A stretch of DNA of 64,000 bases from positions 3,410,001 to 3,474,000 of the forward strand of contig JAHREC010000013.1 in the NCBI GenBank assembly GCA_020081605.1, read 5' to 3'. The notes under the pieces were generated by a model, which worked only from the letters and a program-made list of their open reading frames with translations, made no database searches and was not told the origin of the DNA. The stretch comes from Albifimbria verrucaria. Taxonomy: Eukaryota; Ascomycota; Sordariomycetes; Hypocreales; Stachybotryaceae. A program made the translations under genes and the position numbers. Positions 34,736 to 47,210 of the stretch are shown here, piece by piece (position 1 is the stretch's first letter; every line of letters starts with the position of its first letter).

Positions 34736-36364
34736 ATGCCTGCGTAAGCTCCCTGGTTGTCCGCAGCATCGCTTGTCGCATTTATCTAACCTACCTTGTA
34801 GTCCAGGTGATCAGCACACGCCCTGGGCAAATCCCTTCGAGGAAGGGAAGCCTCAAGGATCTGAATGGACACAGGAAGAAATCGCCGCCATCTCTTCCAA
34901 GCTGGACAAGCAGCTCGGCCCGGAGTACATCTCATCGCGTGCGGGCCCTGGTGGCTCGAGAGTCCATTACCTCACCGCCGAAAAGGTCATCACATTGGCC
35001 AACGAGGTGTTCGGCTTCAATGGCTGGTCTTCCTCGATCCAGAACATTCAAGTCGACTTCGCAGACGAAAATCCCCAGACCCAGCGGGTTAGTATCGGCC
35101 TCTCCGTCATCGTACGAGTCACGCTTCGAAACGGCACATACCACGAGGATATAGGTTACGGCTCGATCGAGAATGCAAAGAACAAGGCCATGGCTTTCGA
35201 AAAGGCAAAGAAGGAGGGAACTACGGACGGCTTGAAGAGGGCATTGCGCAGTTTTGGCAGTGTCCTAGGCAATTGCATCTATGACCAAGACTATGTCAAG
35301 CAAGTCACAAAGATCAAGGTGCAGCCTACGAAGAAGTTTCACCCTGACAACTTGCACCGTCATGCCGATTTTGCGAAGAAAGACACCACGAGACAGGAGG
35401 TTGTGAGCAACCCTGCAGTAGCGACTGCTCTGAAATTGGAGACGGAGGACTCTTTCGATGATTTCTTTGGTGGTAAGTTGATACCAGATTTCCGTTTTTA
35501 TGGTCTTGTACATGAAGTCTAATGCTCTGCAGAACTCGACAGTGCCGATTTTTGTGTTCCGGGAGAGGGCCATCCGGACGAAGTTATGGTACCAAGCAAC
35601 CCACCGAACCTCGAGAACTCCATGCCACAGCCGGCACGCGCGCCCAATAAGCCCATTTCGGGCAGTTCTGATGGCCGCCCACCGCAGACGCCTAACCAGG
35701 GGCAGAGACGGCCTGTGCCTCACGCTGTCTCTCACACGGCGCCCACAAATCGGCCTCCAGCTCCAGTTCAGGCCCGACCTCCAAACCAGATGGCATCTAT
35801 GCCACAGCCTCCTAGCATCCCACAGCAGGCAAACCTAACTGAGCCAGTAGCCTTTTTCTCTGCCAAGGCTATAAACCAGCTCCCCACATCGAGCTTACAG
35901 GGAACCACATCTTCTCAGCTTACTGTGCCGCGTGGAAATCAACTTTTCAACCCCAAGGCGGAGAGTCCGTCGATTCCAAAAACCCCGGGTATTGATCACT
36001 CGTCATCAAAGCCGCTTGCTCGCAGTGGTCAACACGTCGCGCCCACTTCTAGTCAAACTTCGGAAGTCAAAACAGGGGTTTGCGCCCGTGCGACCTTCGC
36101 CCAATGCCACTGCCGCCTCTACCAGGGGTGCGGTGTTGAACCCGTCATTGGACCAAGCCCGTCGCATAGGTGCTCCTGGAGCCCCGGGAGCCCCTTGCTA
36201 ACCGTAGTTCCTATCGCCCACCGTCCATGAAGCGAACCTTGCCAGGTGAGGCAGGTGGTGCCGGCCCACCAAGGTCCCCATTGCACGAGCTACCTGCCAA
36301 TGGCGTTACTAACGTCGATCCTACGACGGACGGGCTGGAAGCGAAGAGACAAAAGGTCGTTTAG
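34736..36364 (+). CDS. RAD52: RAD52 recombination mediator
   Basis: It loads Rad51 on RPA-coated ssDNA and anneals complementary strands in homologous recombination. Exon 1 is only 8 nt (34736-34743, ATGCCTGC), followed by introns 34744-34801 and 35473-35532. The annealing domain fills exon 2: QLGPEYISSRAGPGGSRVHY, VFGFNGWSSSIQNIQVDF, YHEDIGYGSIENAKNKAMAF and GLKRALRSFGSVLGNCIYDQ. The C-terminal half is the usual Pro/Gln/Ser-rich tail, ending EAKRQKVV. Frame correction needs two bases at about 36067-36078 (restoring GFAPVRPSPNATAAS) and one each at 36182-36185 and 36191-36194 (restoring GAPGSPLANRSSYRPPSM). The tail carries RPA- and Rad51-binding regions in relatives; I cannot place these exactly. 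Confidence 0.9.
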
Positions 36365-36934
36365 TTTTCAAGGGACACAATAATGGAGTATTCAAGGAAG
36401 GGGAAGGCGTCAAGGTCATGGGATTGCTTTTACTTTACAGGTCATGGTAGCGAAGACTTGTGCTTACGGTTGGGACTTTTAAGTGAACGAAATATATGAA
36501 TTTGCTTCCACGGATATCCTGAACCCTAGTGGTAGACAGTGTATACTAAAAATAATAACGCTCAAACCGCCCTGGTCCATATCCGTGACCGTAATACTAC
36601 CCGCTGCGGTGAACAGGAGGAAGCCAAGACGAGACAGGAGGGTACCAAAACAAACAAGGCAGAAAGAAGAAAAAAGGGTGTTGTCCAGCAAGAAAGCAAA
36701 AAATGGACTTGGGAGAAGTGAAGATGTGCATCAAAAGGTAACCCAGACCTTTTATCGATCAACGCCTAAAAAATGCTTCCAGAATGTGTTTCCAGTCATG
36801 CGCCGTAGCCTCTTCGTGAGAATGTAAAGATGATGCCTAAAATATAATCTGTCGCTTCGCTCAGACATAGGAGAGTAAAGCAATCACAAAAGAAAGGATA
36901 TCCCATTTTGCGTCACGTGGGAGAAGAAGAGGGA
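36365..36934. other. convergent intergenic region
   Basis: 3' flanks of RAD52 (plus) and the bZIP gene (minus), A/T-rich. Nothing else was seen. Confidence 0.4.
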
Positions 36935-37734
36935 TCACGAGTAGGGGGCCATAGCGTGGGTGGCGTAAAGACCAGCGGCCATCATGTTGGTGGTAGCCGG
37001 CTGGGTGGTAGGGAGGACGTAGTCAAGGCCGCCGTGTCCGAGACCGAGGCTGACGATGGGCTGGACTGGAGCATACTGCGGCTGGGGCTGGTGGTGGTGC
37101 AGCTCGTGGTGGGAGCCGTGCTGCTGGCCGGCACGCATGTTCTCGTACTCTGACTGCAGGGCCATGAAGGCCTGGCTCAGAGACTCCTGCTTGCGGTGGG
37201 CTTCATCAAGAAGCTGCTCCAGGTCGCGGATACGCTGTTCCTTACGCTCGCGGTAGGCCCGCTGAGAAGCCCTGTTCTGTGCTCGCCGTCGCTAGAGTCC
37301 GTAGTCAGCATGGCTGCTGGATTGTGAAAGAGTGGAACAGGAGTCTTACCGAAAGGACAGAAGGGGGCATCCTTGTAGCGGTTCTCACGCTTCCTCTTGG
37401 GAGGCGCGCTGGAAGCCCTGTTCAGGCTTCCCAGCGGCTCTTGCGAAGGCAGAGCTGGGGTATCGCTGATTGTGCTCTTTGGGCTCGAGTAAACCAGAGA
37501 GACGGCGTCTGACATGTTGGGACTGGTCTATGGGAAGGATAAAGGTTAGCTACGAAGAGGTCGGAGACAATGGGTTGTAAGGGGTTAACTTACCGAGGCG
37601 TAGTAGCCGTCCCAGTGGTATGCGGGAGGGGCGGGAGTCAGACGCTGGTTGTCAACCTCCTCGTAGCAGTCGGTGTGGACGTTGTAGGCAGCCATGCTGG
37701 GGACTTCGGTTTGGTACTTTGCGTTCATGGTCAT
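36935..37734 (-). CDS. bZIP transcription factor, Yap/AP-1-like basic region
   Basis: A nuclear DNA-binding regulator. Exons on minus: 37734-37594 (MTMNAKYQTEVPSMAAYNVH), 37527-37350 and 37291-36935; introns 66 and 58 nt. The basic region RRRAQNRASQRAYRERKEQR starts exactly at exon 3 and matches the fungal Yap/Pap1 pattern NxxxQxxYR/FR. It is followed by a zipper (IRDLEQLLDEAHRKQESLSQ, FMALQSEYENM) and a His/Gln/Pro-rich tail. A missing base at 37363-37367 (C run on the coding strand) restores KRKRENRYKDAPPSVLS before the intron. The two Cys-rich redox domains of true Yap1 are absent, so an oxidative-stress role of Yap1 type is not implied. The 5' region has GAAAG-rich repeats (37800-37920). 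Confidence 0.85.
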
Positions 37735-40096
37735 GATTGTGTAAGCGTGTGGTGTTGATTTGAAGAGAAAGACTGAAAGTTTGTTGTTGGTTTGAATGAG
37801 CGTGAGTAAGGAAAGAAAGAAAGGAATGGTAAGGAAAGAAACAGCTGTAAATTACTGGAAGAATGAAAGAAAGGAAATTAGAAATGAAAGTGAATGAATG
37901 AACGAAAGTGGAATGAGGAAAAAAGAGGAGAGAGAAGACAGCTGCCTTGGCTGCGGCCCGGTTGGAATTAATACAGTCTCGTCAGACCAGGTATTGACGA
38001 TGTAGGCAATAGTGCTGGTGGATGATAGCCAAGACAATGACATGGTCCATGTGGAGGAAGAGCCAGGGTCTTGTCGCAGGGCCATCGCAACATGAGCCTT
38101 ATGCACGGCCTTGCAAGAATAGGAAATAACCGACATTGCCCTTCGAAACACAAGCACAAGCGGCAGAGCAGATCGCACACGCAGGGTCTTGGCTCTGGCA
38201 ACAAGTCTCCGATGAAACGCCAGGCTACACAAGACGCCCACCACCCATTGCGCGCCTGAAGGAACGACGAGCAAGGGTCTGGTCTCCACGCCGCCGGCAA
38301 CATAGATGGTAGATGGTCATGCTCACGCCGTCCGGTGTGCTGTCGTGCCAGCCAGTGGAGCAGGAACCGCGAGCCCAGCGTCCCCAGCATCCCCCTGGGA
38401 CGACCAGAGTCCCTAACCATTCCCCGTCCGTGATTCTTGCCTGAACGGTCCAAGCCAACGGCAGATGGAGGTTGGCAAGACAAGGATGGGCCGCGCCTCC
38501 GTGTGTCCTAAATTTGGCGTACGTTCGTTTCATCGATCGGACGAAGATGCGCTGGGCTAATTAATGCTGAAAATCCCCACCAAAACCCGCAGGGGGCTGC
38601 CACTTCTGGTTCGCCTCTGCTAATTATAATGGAACGATGTGGAAACCCGGCTTGGTGGCTCCGCTGTCAGCTCTAATAGGGGGCCAAAGGAGCTGCGTCA
38701 GATCTTCATCCACCCATGCTATGCCACCAGCCTGCAGTCTGGGCCACCTGAGCTACTGCTCATAAATAAACTCACCGGAAATTTGTCCCAATTTTGCTCC
38801 TCTTGGTAAATAGGTTGTTTGTGTCATCCCATTTCGTCCTTTCTGCTTGGGGCTTACTGCACAACATGGCACAAATAGCCATTTCTGTACCAGAAAAAAT
38901 AAACATCCAAAATGATAGATCTTGAGATCTTTTGGGTTGTAGCAACTCCATTCCTGGCTTTCTTTCATTGCGTAGTAGGCAAGGCAGTAAGCCCGTGCTG
39001 CTGCTGTTGTTGTTCTTCTGGTTGTGTACACCCATCCTGATACGTTCTTGCAGCGGTCATCTGCGCGCTGCAACCCAACAATCGAAACGGCAATCCATCT
39101 TCGTAGTTGGAAACTCCAAGCTCTCGGCATATCCAGTTGGGTTGGGTCACAACTGCTCCGTAGCATCCAAGCCATTGGCAAGTCCGTGAGCTTCGGCATG
39201 ATTACCGCCGTAATCACTACCGCGACCGCGGACAAGCTCGACACGACGGCACCCAACGTAGTATGCTGAAAGCTGCACCTGAAGGATCTGTTAATGCGAA
39301 CTGTCCCAGTAACGACTCCATCGGGACTAGCTGTAGCCTGAGACAAGCCTGGCTCCTCGTTCGAATTGGTTACAATGCGATCCTACACGACGCTTTCGCT
39401 TTTCCGGTCTCTTGGCTTCATAACTTCCCGGCATGTCCACTGGTTTGGGGCTGTGCTCGGCTCACGGGTGACGTACTCCAGGTCGAGGAAGCTAGCCACG
39501 GTCCCTGAGATTAAGGTCTCGATGCAATGACCACTTCTTAGCTGCCAGGAGGAACCGGGCGTTTCTATTTCCTGAAGCGCGGCGCCGGGAGTGTCTAACC
39601 TTAGCGACATCTGAAACGCGATGGCACCCAAATATGCTGCTCCAATATTGACCACCACCTACGATGAAGATCAAACTTCCTTTTTCAGCATAGGCATGGT
39701 ACAGAATCGGTGACTTAATACTTTGGATCTCGGTAATAAGAGCTACCATATCCTTGGCTGTCGATCAGGATCCGACCCGGAATGCGAAGCCTTGTTTGCC
39801 AATGTTACACGAAATATCATCCAGGTAAAATGAGAATAGTCCAACGGTTCTTTCCGGTACCGATGAGCACGATAGATATTGCAGTTTCAGGACAGATATC
39901 CTCTCGGCCGTACCTGAAGCACAAAGAATTAGACTATAATCAACATAGTCACGTCGTGTTGCCAATTTCAGCGCTGCCGAGAACTTGGGGCGGTCACGCC
40001 ACTCAGGATTTAGAATATCGATTGTTGATACATGTTGAGGAGTTACAGATGGACTCGCAGGCCCCTTCGCTGGCAGCGTATCGTATTTCAGGCCAT
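37735..40096. other. 2.4-kb intergenic region, possibly with gene remnant
   Basis: GAAAG/GAATG-rich sequence at 37790-37920 upstream of the bZIP gene. A possible degenerate minus-strand frame lies at 38753-39658 and is listed separately. No other gene was supported. Confidence 0.4.
38753..39658 (-). pseudogene. possible degenerate membrane-protein gene
   Basis: One minus-strand frame is open for about 300 codons apart from a single TAG at 39383-39385. It contains hydrophobic segments (NIGAAYLGAIAFQ, LGAVVSSLSAVAVVITAVIM) and a second hydrophobic patch near 38870. No family was recognised, and no start or splice structure could be confirmed. It may be the remnant of a membrane-protein gene or a chance open frame. 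Confidence 0.22.
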
Positions 40097-41669
40097 CTAA
40101 TTTGCGCTATTCGACAGCTTCGTCAGCCCTTCCTGGGCTTGCTTGACGCCCTGCGGAAATTCCATTTTCTTGCTCATATCAATACACTGCTGATACTTTT
40201 TGCGTGCCAGCTCCGTCTTCCCTTGCATTGCTGCCACGTCGCCCCAGTTACACAAGGCCACAGCACAGGCTTCATCACACTCCTCCGTTCGATCATCGCC
40301 CTTCACATCGCGGGCATGTGTGTAGGAGTTACGAGCCCAGTTCATCGCTGCCTCAAGACAATCATTCCTCGTCCTGGGTATGGCTGAATCGAATATATCT
40401 TTTAAGGTTTCTGATGCCTCCACGGCTCCCGGACTGTAGATGGGATGCTGGGCAAAAGCTGCCGATAGGTTGTTCATGATAACTGCTCGATGACATGGGC
40501 TGTCGCAAAGTCGGAGAGCTTGGAAGAACAGGGAATTGCAAGATGGAATTGTGACCTGCGCTCGTAGTTTCGACCCAGCGATTCCATTTCGCCACCGAGT
40601 TCTTGAGGAGTCAGCCATGCCTCTTCACCTGGCTTTACGCCTTCTGTTTGTCGTCGTCGAAACTCCTTCAAAGATGTCTCTAGCGCCCATATTAGATGAT
40701 CGTGAGATTTATCTTGGTTGAGCACATGCTCATCAGCATAAAGTTCGCCTAGCTTCACACTGGTTCCGATAGCCTTAGCCAGCAGACGTTGACGTTTGCG
40801 CCAAAGTGTTTCTGGAGGAGGCTCGGAAGCTTCTTCTTCGCCACCGGCAGCGGCGACTTGGTTCTCCTGACTCTGCGGTGCGGCAGCAGCGTCGACATAT
40901 CTGCCAGCCGCATTGACCTTGCCGTCTTTGACAGACTGTTCCATAACTTCCACCCACTTCTTGCAGTCTGCCAAGACTGATTCGAGCACATCGACCGCTG
41001 AGCTCGGGCTATTAACCTTTTCCAACCAGGCTGAAATTTGTATACGAATACCAAGAACTTCATCAGAGAAAGGATCAAGACCAATCTCCGCGCATTGCTC
41101 CATGGCTCGCCTGTAATACTTCAGAGCTAGATCCGGATCCGGTCGATAATTCGAATAATAAATAGCACGTCGCAGTGTCGTAGCTACTGGTTCTGGAAAC
41201 TTGTGGAAAAAGGGACCGTAGAAGGCCCTGATGAAGTCTCTTACAGCCACAACGCAGAACACGAAAGTGCCAAAGATACTACCGTAATTAGTTAAGGCTC
41301 ATGAAATGCAAAGTTGGAAAAGGCTCACATGAGGAATGTCAGGGTCATTGAGGTGGGAGATTGGCGAAAGGCATTTCGGATACTCCTTGGGCTCAGTGCA
41401 AAGGCAAGCTTCCGGAGACTGGCACCGAGAGCCTTGCCTGCGAATCTTCGAAATGTAATCTTTGGCTGCTCGGGCTTGGGTGGTCTGTCATCGTTTTTCG
41501 GCCTCGTGTTTGATTGATGGCGCAGCTGCAAATGCTGAATGCCGATGACGCCATGTAGCTGGATCGTGGCATGTCTAGATCTGAGTTGAATTCGCAGTAT
41601 GCCTTCGGTTGTGTGTCGAAGACATCTTCCACCGAGTGGTGCGAAGGACGCGACGGCCGAGACAGACAT
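40097..41669 (-). CDS. TPR-repeat protein with predicted mitochondrial N-terminus
   Basis: Exon 1 is 41669-41329 and exon 2 is 41278-40097, with a 50-nt intron. The N-terminus is basic (LRHTTEGILRIQLRSRHATI, then FRRFAGKALGASLRKLAFAL) as in mitochondrial presequences. A membrane segment (MTLTFLIIFGTFVFCVVAV) spans the splice junction. The rest is helical with TPR-like pairs: DPDLALKYYRRAMEQCAEIG, HDHLIWALETSLKEFRRRQ and DEACAVALCNWGDVAAMQGK followed by ELARKKYQQCIDMSKKM. A missing base at 40531-40533 restores FHLAIPLFFQALRLCDSPCH. An earlier ATG at 41806 in another frame gives no family-like sequence. It is probably an inner-membrane TPR protein; its partner is unknown. Confidence 0.72.
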
Positions 41670-42082
41670 GGAAAGGAGCTGGTCGAAGACCGCGATAGGT
41701 AGAGGCGCTGTCGCGATGATGGCAGGTATGCTTTTTTTAGTGACGATAGCTTGGAGAGATGTGGTAGCTTAAAAGCTCTCTGATTCCCTAACTGTTGGTG
41801 GAACATATGCGCACTGTAGGGATTGTTGGAAATGTCTCCATCGTACCAAACCACAGACGTTACGCTAACGTGCATTGCACAGTCTTTTGCACAGTATTAC
41901 CGATAAGGTAGGTCCTGGAGCTGACTGGTCTGTGCGCAGTGCGATATGGTTTGGATGAGGCATAAGGGAAAGGCATGTGAAGACAATTGGGTCATCGACT
42001 TCTATCATTACAACCAGCGCACAAACGTCCACAAATCGCATAGTGAGAAGAACCTGCCTTTCATTTAGATCATTGAAAGCTT
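41670..42082. promoter_or_regulatory. divergent promoter region, TPR gene and DAP1
   Basis: About 413 bases separate the two start codons. No specific site can be named. Confidence 0.4.
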
Positions 42083-42919
42083 ATGACGTCGCAGGCTTTG
42101 AAGATGACCGGAAAATTTGAGCCCAAGACCCCCGTGAACCTGGCTCCGCCTAAGGATGACCCCATCTCTCTTGACGAACTGGCCAAGGCCAACGGTAAGT
42201 TGGACACTAATCTGTCTTCCCTAATGCTGTGTTCCGGGCCAATCTCCATGAAAGTCGGTACTGAATTATGGGTTCTTTATCGAACTCCTGACTTCAGACT
42301 GCTATCCCAGTCGTTCGCCTGGACCTTGAAAGACTAAGCGACAATTCACCTTCAAACAGCGCGAGCGGGGTGACAGTGTCATCTTCTCAACTGTCTGACT
42401 GACGCTTGCCTACCACAGGAATTGACGGCGCCAAATGCTATGTGGCAATCAAGGTACGATGATAAACGATGCCACAGATCGTTTGCTCACAGTATTGACC
42501 ATCTGGCTACAGGGCAAGGTCTACGATGTGACTGGAAACAAAGCCTACCAGCCTGGAGGTTCCTACAATGGTATGTTGTCCTGAAAGAATTTCTCCTGGG
42601 ACAGGACGATGAAAGGGACCTGGAATAGAACCGGGGTCCTGCGGGTGTCCAATGCATGCGCTGATGTGAACATCTAGTCTTTGCCGGTAAGGATGCATCC
42701 AAGGCTCTGGGAAAGACGTCTACCAAGCCGGAGGATGTGAGCCCAGACTGGCACGACCTCAGTGACAAGGAGAAGGAGACGCTCAATGACTGGGTGACCT
42801 TCTTCTCCAAGCGTTACAATGTAGTTGGAGTCGTCGAGGAGCCAGAAACATGGAGTAGTGCTCAGCCGGCTACTGTTTCTTGCTCGTGGGTGCTCATACA
42901 CTCAGCGCTGTGGCATTGA
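42083..42919 (+). CDS. DAP1: cytochrome b5-like haem-binding protein, DAP1/MAPR type
   Basis: A membrane-associated progesterone-receptor (MAPR) family haem protein that supports cytochrome P450 steps of sterol synthesis in yeasts. Exons: 42083-42194, 42419-42453, 42513-42570 and 42678-42919; introns 224, 59 and 107 nt. The domain reads ISLDELAKANGIDGAKCYVA, GKVYDVTGNKAYQPGGSYNV, FAGKDASKALGKTSTKPEDV and LNDWVTFFSKRYNVVGVVEE. The Tyr in SYNVFAG corresponds to the haem-ligand Tyr of PGRMC1. The usual N-terminal membrane anchor is absent, so this is a short soluble member like several fungal relatives. The last 25 residues (after VVEE) are not family-like; the true stop or a last intron may differ. 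The frame is otherwise intact. Confidence 0.85.
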
Positions 42920-44645
42920 GGCTGAAGACAGGAGGACCAAATCAAGCAGGCAGCTTCGAGGTCGTAGCTGTTCGCCTCTGAGTCCAACATGACGCTGATC
43001 ATCTATCCTTGCTACTCCTGGTCGGACGTGTTTGCTTTGGGCAACCTCAACCACGGATATAGTTGCCATGAGCCCTATAGGCACGTGGTACAAGATATCT
43101 AAATGCGCTTTTGGTTGACGAGTATGCGTGCATCTAGTGTAGCTTAGTTACCTGTACCTGGTATAGACAGGTAGTCAGCAACGAATTTATTGGTACACAA
43201 AGTGAACGTTCCGTCGGTTATGTATTGAGCGTGGTTCGCGACCCACCTGCACTCATGATGGTTGCCTTACGGCTGCGTATCCCTACCAAAGTCCCTATTT
43301 GCCGAAGCAAGCCTACGATTCTGTTCATGTTCGACGATATATATCGCAATGCCTGGCAGAGAAATGCGGGAAATAATTGAAGACTCTGTACATCCTTTAT
43401 ACCTGGATGCGGAAGCGAAAGAGACAATCTTACTAGGTGATATTATTGATTACCTATTAAGCTAAGATGCCACCATCCTGCCATATCTTAGACAAGTCTC
43501 CTAGTATGCTTTGGAAATGTATGGTGTGTAGCATGGCGATGAAAATTCAGATGCGTTTCTCCCAGAGTGAACCCGGGCAGGCATTTTTATCCTTGCCTGC
43601 ACCAGATTTTGGAATGTTGTAAAGCAGCTGCAATGCAAGGCGCTAGGTAGGGTGTTCTGTGTAGCGACGTTACCGCCCTCCCAGGCCAAACAAAGTGAGG
43701 CGACCACTTACATGTTACACCCCATGTTACTCTGACGCCGCCTTGCTTTCTCACTTGCGTGCGTAAGGCGAGCCATCCAGCTCATACTTGACGCTGCACC
43801 TGAATTTTCACGCATCCCGGAGCAGGAACCCACGCTTGCGTTGTTCGCTTACCTCGCTCACTGCGTCGTTCTCCTAACTTTGAGCGTGCGCGACACGACA
43901 AAACCCTGGGACTGAAGCTGGCCGCAGATTCATTCAACCTGTCCTACCTGACCTCACCTTGTCTAGATTGAAATTCCACGCCAACAGGTGACAGCGACGG
44001 GGACGCGCATGACAGCGACGTGGTCTCTGCCTGTGCCTCCTTCGTCTCGGTCGGCGACAAGATCGCAATTGAGTCAGCTTCGAGCCCAACGCCTTCGCAG
44101 CGCAACGCAGCGCAACGCAACATACCCCTCCTCAGTTAAACATTCAACCATTTGCATACACTGACTGACTGCTACCTCAACTAAGAACATCTTGGTTTCC
44201 TCAGAGGGTTCATCCCCCTTTGTGGAGTTTCTGTCTTTTCTCTTACCGGCAACTGCAGTGGCCTCTCAATCCAAAGCACTTGTCGTTATCCCCCTCCATG
44301 GACTTTTAATTGAGGCTCCCGATCTGTTACTGATCCTTGCCTCGCGCTGGACTGCTTGGACCATATTTCCCGCCAAGGTACCTTTGCTGTATTTTCCCGT
44401 TTTCCTGGTCTTTTGGCATCCGTCGTTCAAAAGTCCCTGGGTGCCATCCAGGCCAAGGTCTCTTCTCTCGGATAGTAGATGCCTATGCCCTGACATCACC
44501 TGAGGGCTTCTCCCAGCGCTGCATCCCGATTTGGCCGGCTGCCTAAGGTACCTCACAGCGTGCGCCGAAACCACTCCAACTTGGCTGCCTGGATACCTGA
44601 ACCTGCCCTTCACAACTCACAATCTTTTTGCGTAGCAAGCTCACC
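42920..44645. other. 1.7-kb intergenic region, no gene seen
   Basis: A GCGCAACGCA tandem lies at about 44096-44122. The stretch before 44646 is pyrimidine-rich and probably promoter and 5' UTR of the C2H2 gene. Nothing coding was supported. Confidence 0.4.
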
Positions 44646-47210
44646 ATGGACCAACCGAGCTCCAGCAACCTGCCGGCTCAATTCGTCCCTTCTCTGCAGG
44701 TTGGCGACTTCATGGATGACGAACCCTCTGGCCAAAGCTCAAACTCCCTGTCCATGCCCTTCGACGCTGGCCGGCAGCTGGGAACCTTTGGTTTACAAGT
44801 ATTCTGTAATAACGCCGACGATCCTTGGTCTCTCATCAACACCCCATCCAACGGCCAGGTCAATCGCTACAACCCGGTCGCCGGGCCTTACTATCGAGAT
44901 GTTTGTAGCTTCTCGGACTATCGAAGTGGCGGCCTTCCTTCCGAGTGTGGCACTCTGCCTCCAGATTCTGGCTACGGCAGTCATCGCCCCCAGCACAGTG
45001 TCGCCAGCACTTCCTCCGTACACGAGGATGACGGCACCTTAGATTATCAGCTCACTGAGCGGTTCGGCCACCTGGGCGCCGAGAATCCCCAGCTAACACC
45101 CCATATACTCAGCCAGCCTGAACTAAAACACTTTTGCCCGGACTGTGAGACCTGGGTGAGGACCAAATCCGAGCTGAAGTAAATACCCCCGGCCTGCACT
45201 TCCATCAATACCGTTTTGGTTACTAATAGGCTTGCAGTAAACACATACAACGACACCGTAAGCCGTACCAATGTCCACACCAGAACTGCCCAAGGCGAGG
45301 CGAAGGCTTCAGCACGAAGAACGACCTCTCGAGGCACAAGAAATCTGTCCATAAGGAGCACGAGGGAATGGGCATGTCTACGTTTGCCACGAGGGCCCTT
45401 GCGCTGAGAAGAATAAGCTGTGGCCCAGAGCAGATAACTTTCGTCAACACCTGACGAGGGTCCATCAGAGAGAAGTCAAAGCTGAAGACGATCTCAGCGC
45501 ATACATATGCCAGTAAGCTCATGGAATTCATGCTTTCCAAGTACCTATCTAATCGACATGTAGATCCAGTCCATTACGAGAAGATTTAAAGGGTGTTGGA
45601 AGCTCTGTCGCTCACCTAGATCATCAATCCCGCCCGCAACAACTACCCGATCCACCCGATCTCTTCCCCAATGTCAATGTGAACCAGAGCAGAGCACCAC
45701 AGCTGTATCAGGTATCACGGGAGGTGCCAGAGCTGTTGGCAGGCCTAAGCTGGACTCAGCTGTCTGTAACGACCGATCTGTCATCGCAACGATCTGAGAA
45801 TACATACAACGCATCGAGCTCTGAACCGTCTCAAGTTACTCGGCCAGGTATATCGGCTGATCCAGACTGCATCGCACCCGAAGAAACAAGGACCGAGAAC
45901 CGCCAAGATGAGCTTTCAACCGGCAAGGCTCATTTGCGGAGCTTGCCGGACAGCATGGAGGTATACCAAGCACCAGAGTCACCTATCAACCGAGACACAT
46001 CGATTGAACTGGATATCTATGAGGCGATTGACTTACCGGACGAAACTGACGTTGCTATTCAAGACGAGCCAACAACACCAGCCTCAGATGTGGCCGGCAA
46101 GGCTTCGAAGAAGCTGAAGCATGATGCCCTGACAGAATCTCCCGATTCCATTCCTACGAGTTTGGCCGGCCATGGTGACTTGATGAAATATCTGGCGTTG
46201 TTACCGAAAGAAGTTCTCGAAACAGCTCTCAAGGACAGAGAGTCGGAGAGCAAGGATCACGAATCACCGGATGACAAGATGAACCCAAAGCCCCAGAATC
46301 AATGCACAGAATGCCTCAAAACATTCAATCGACCTTGCGAGCTAAAGTTGGACCCTAATCCTTCGACAACGCGTATATGAGCTAATAGAAATCACAGAAA
46401 GCACATCAAGCGACACGAAAAGCCCTACGGCTGCACCTTTCGCGACTGCCAGAAAGAATTTGGAAGCAAGAATGATTGGAAAAGACACGAGAGCAGCCAG
46501 CATTACCAGTTAGAAACGTGGAATTGCGAAGAGGAGGGGTGTAAGAAGGTCTGTCACCGCCGCGAGGGCTTCAAGAACCATCTGCAAAGAGACCACGACC
46601 TAGACAATGCCAAGGCTCTCGAGGAGAAGCTTGAGCGATGCCGAATGGGTCGGCACTGTGACCCTCGCTTCTGGTGTGGGTTCTGTGTGGATATTGTAGA
46701 GATTCGAGAACCGGGCGTCAACTCATGGATGAAGCGATGCGACCATATCGATAATCACCTAATGGGTAAAGATGGCCTCGAAAAGAAGCGAAGCAGCGAC
46801 TGGAAGTACATGGAAGATCAACAGACACAGTACAGTCCAGAGCCTCGGGTCCAGGTCGCCAACAGTTCTTCGATACCTACCTCGAACCTTACCAAGACGG
46901 CCGGCCGCAGACGTAAGGCGAGCTTGGATGGAAATCCACAGCCATCCAAGCGGAGCAGAGTTGCTCCTATATATACAATGTGGAGATGTGTAAGTGGAAC
47001 ATTGGCAATGGAAGATGAGAAGTCTAATGATTTTGGCAGCATATTTGTGTGAACTGCGTCAACAACCTCAAGACAACCACGAACTGCATCGACTGTAATC
47101 ACCAGTGGTGCAGCGATTGTGATGTTGAGGCTGCAGACCTGGAAGAAGATGGAAATGGGCAGATGATGGAAGAATCCACTGCCCGTTTGAGGGACGACCA
47201 AAGCGCTTAA
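44646..47210 (+). CDS. C2H2 zinc-finger protein, five exons
   Basis: A nuclear regulator of unknown targets. Exons: 44646-45178, 45238-45512, 45564-46346, 46398-46989 and 47040-47210; introns 59, 51, 51 and 50 nt. A first finger set spans the first splice: CPDCETWVRTKSELNKHIQR, CPHQNCPRRGEGFSTKNDLS and CHEGPCAEKNKLWPRADNFR. After a polar linker a second set appears: CTECLKTFNRPCELKKHIKR, CTFRDCQKEFGSKNDWKRHE and CEEEGCKKVCHRREGFKNHL. The C-terminus has paired Cys (CHICVNCVNN, CIDCNHQWCSDCD) like a small zinc ribbon. One missing T at 45383-45385 is required. Splitting of fingers by phase-2 introns at the same Leu-Lys/Asn position in both sets suggests internal duplication. Confidence 0.8.

Noticed and set aside
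36067..36078. Programmed +1 or -1 ribosomal frameshifting in RAD52 and others
   Set aside because: Sites share only a short C or G run, without a slippery heptamer or common downstream structure, and several occur in single genes. Loss of bases in the sequence explains all of them with one cause.
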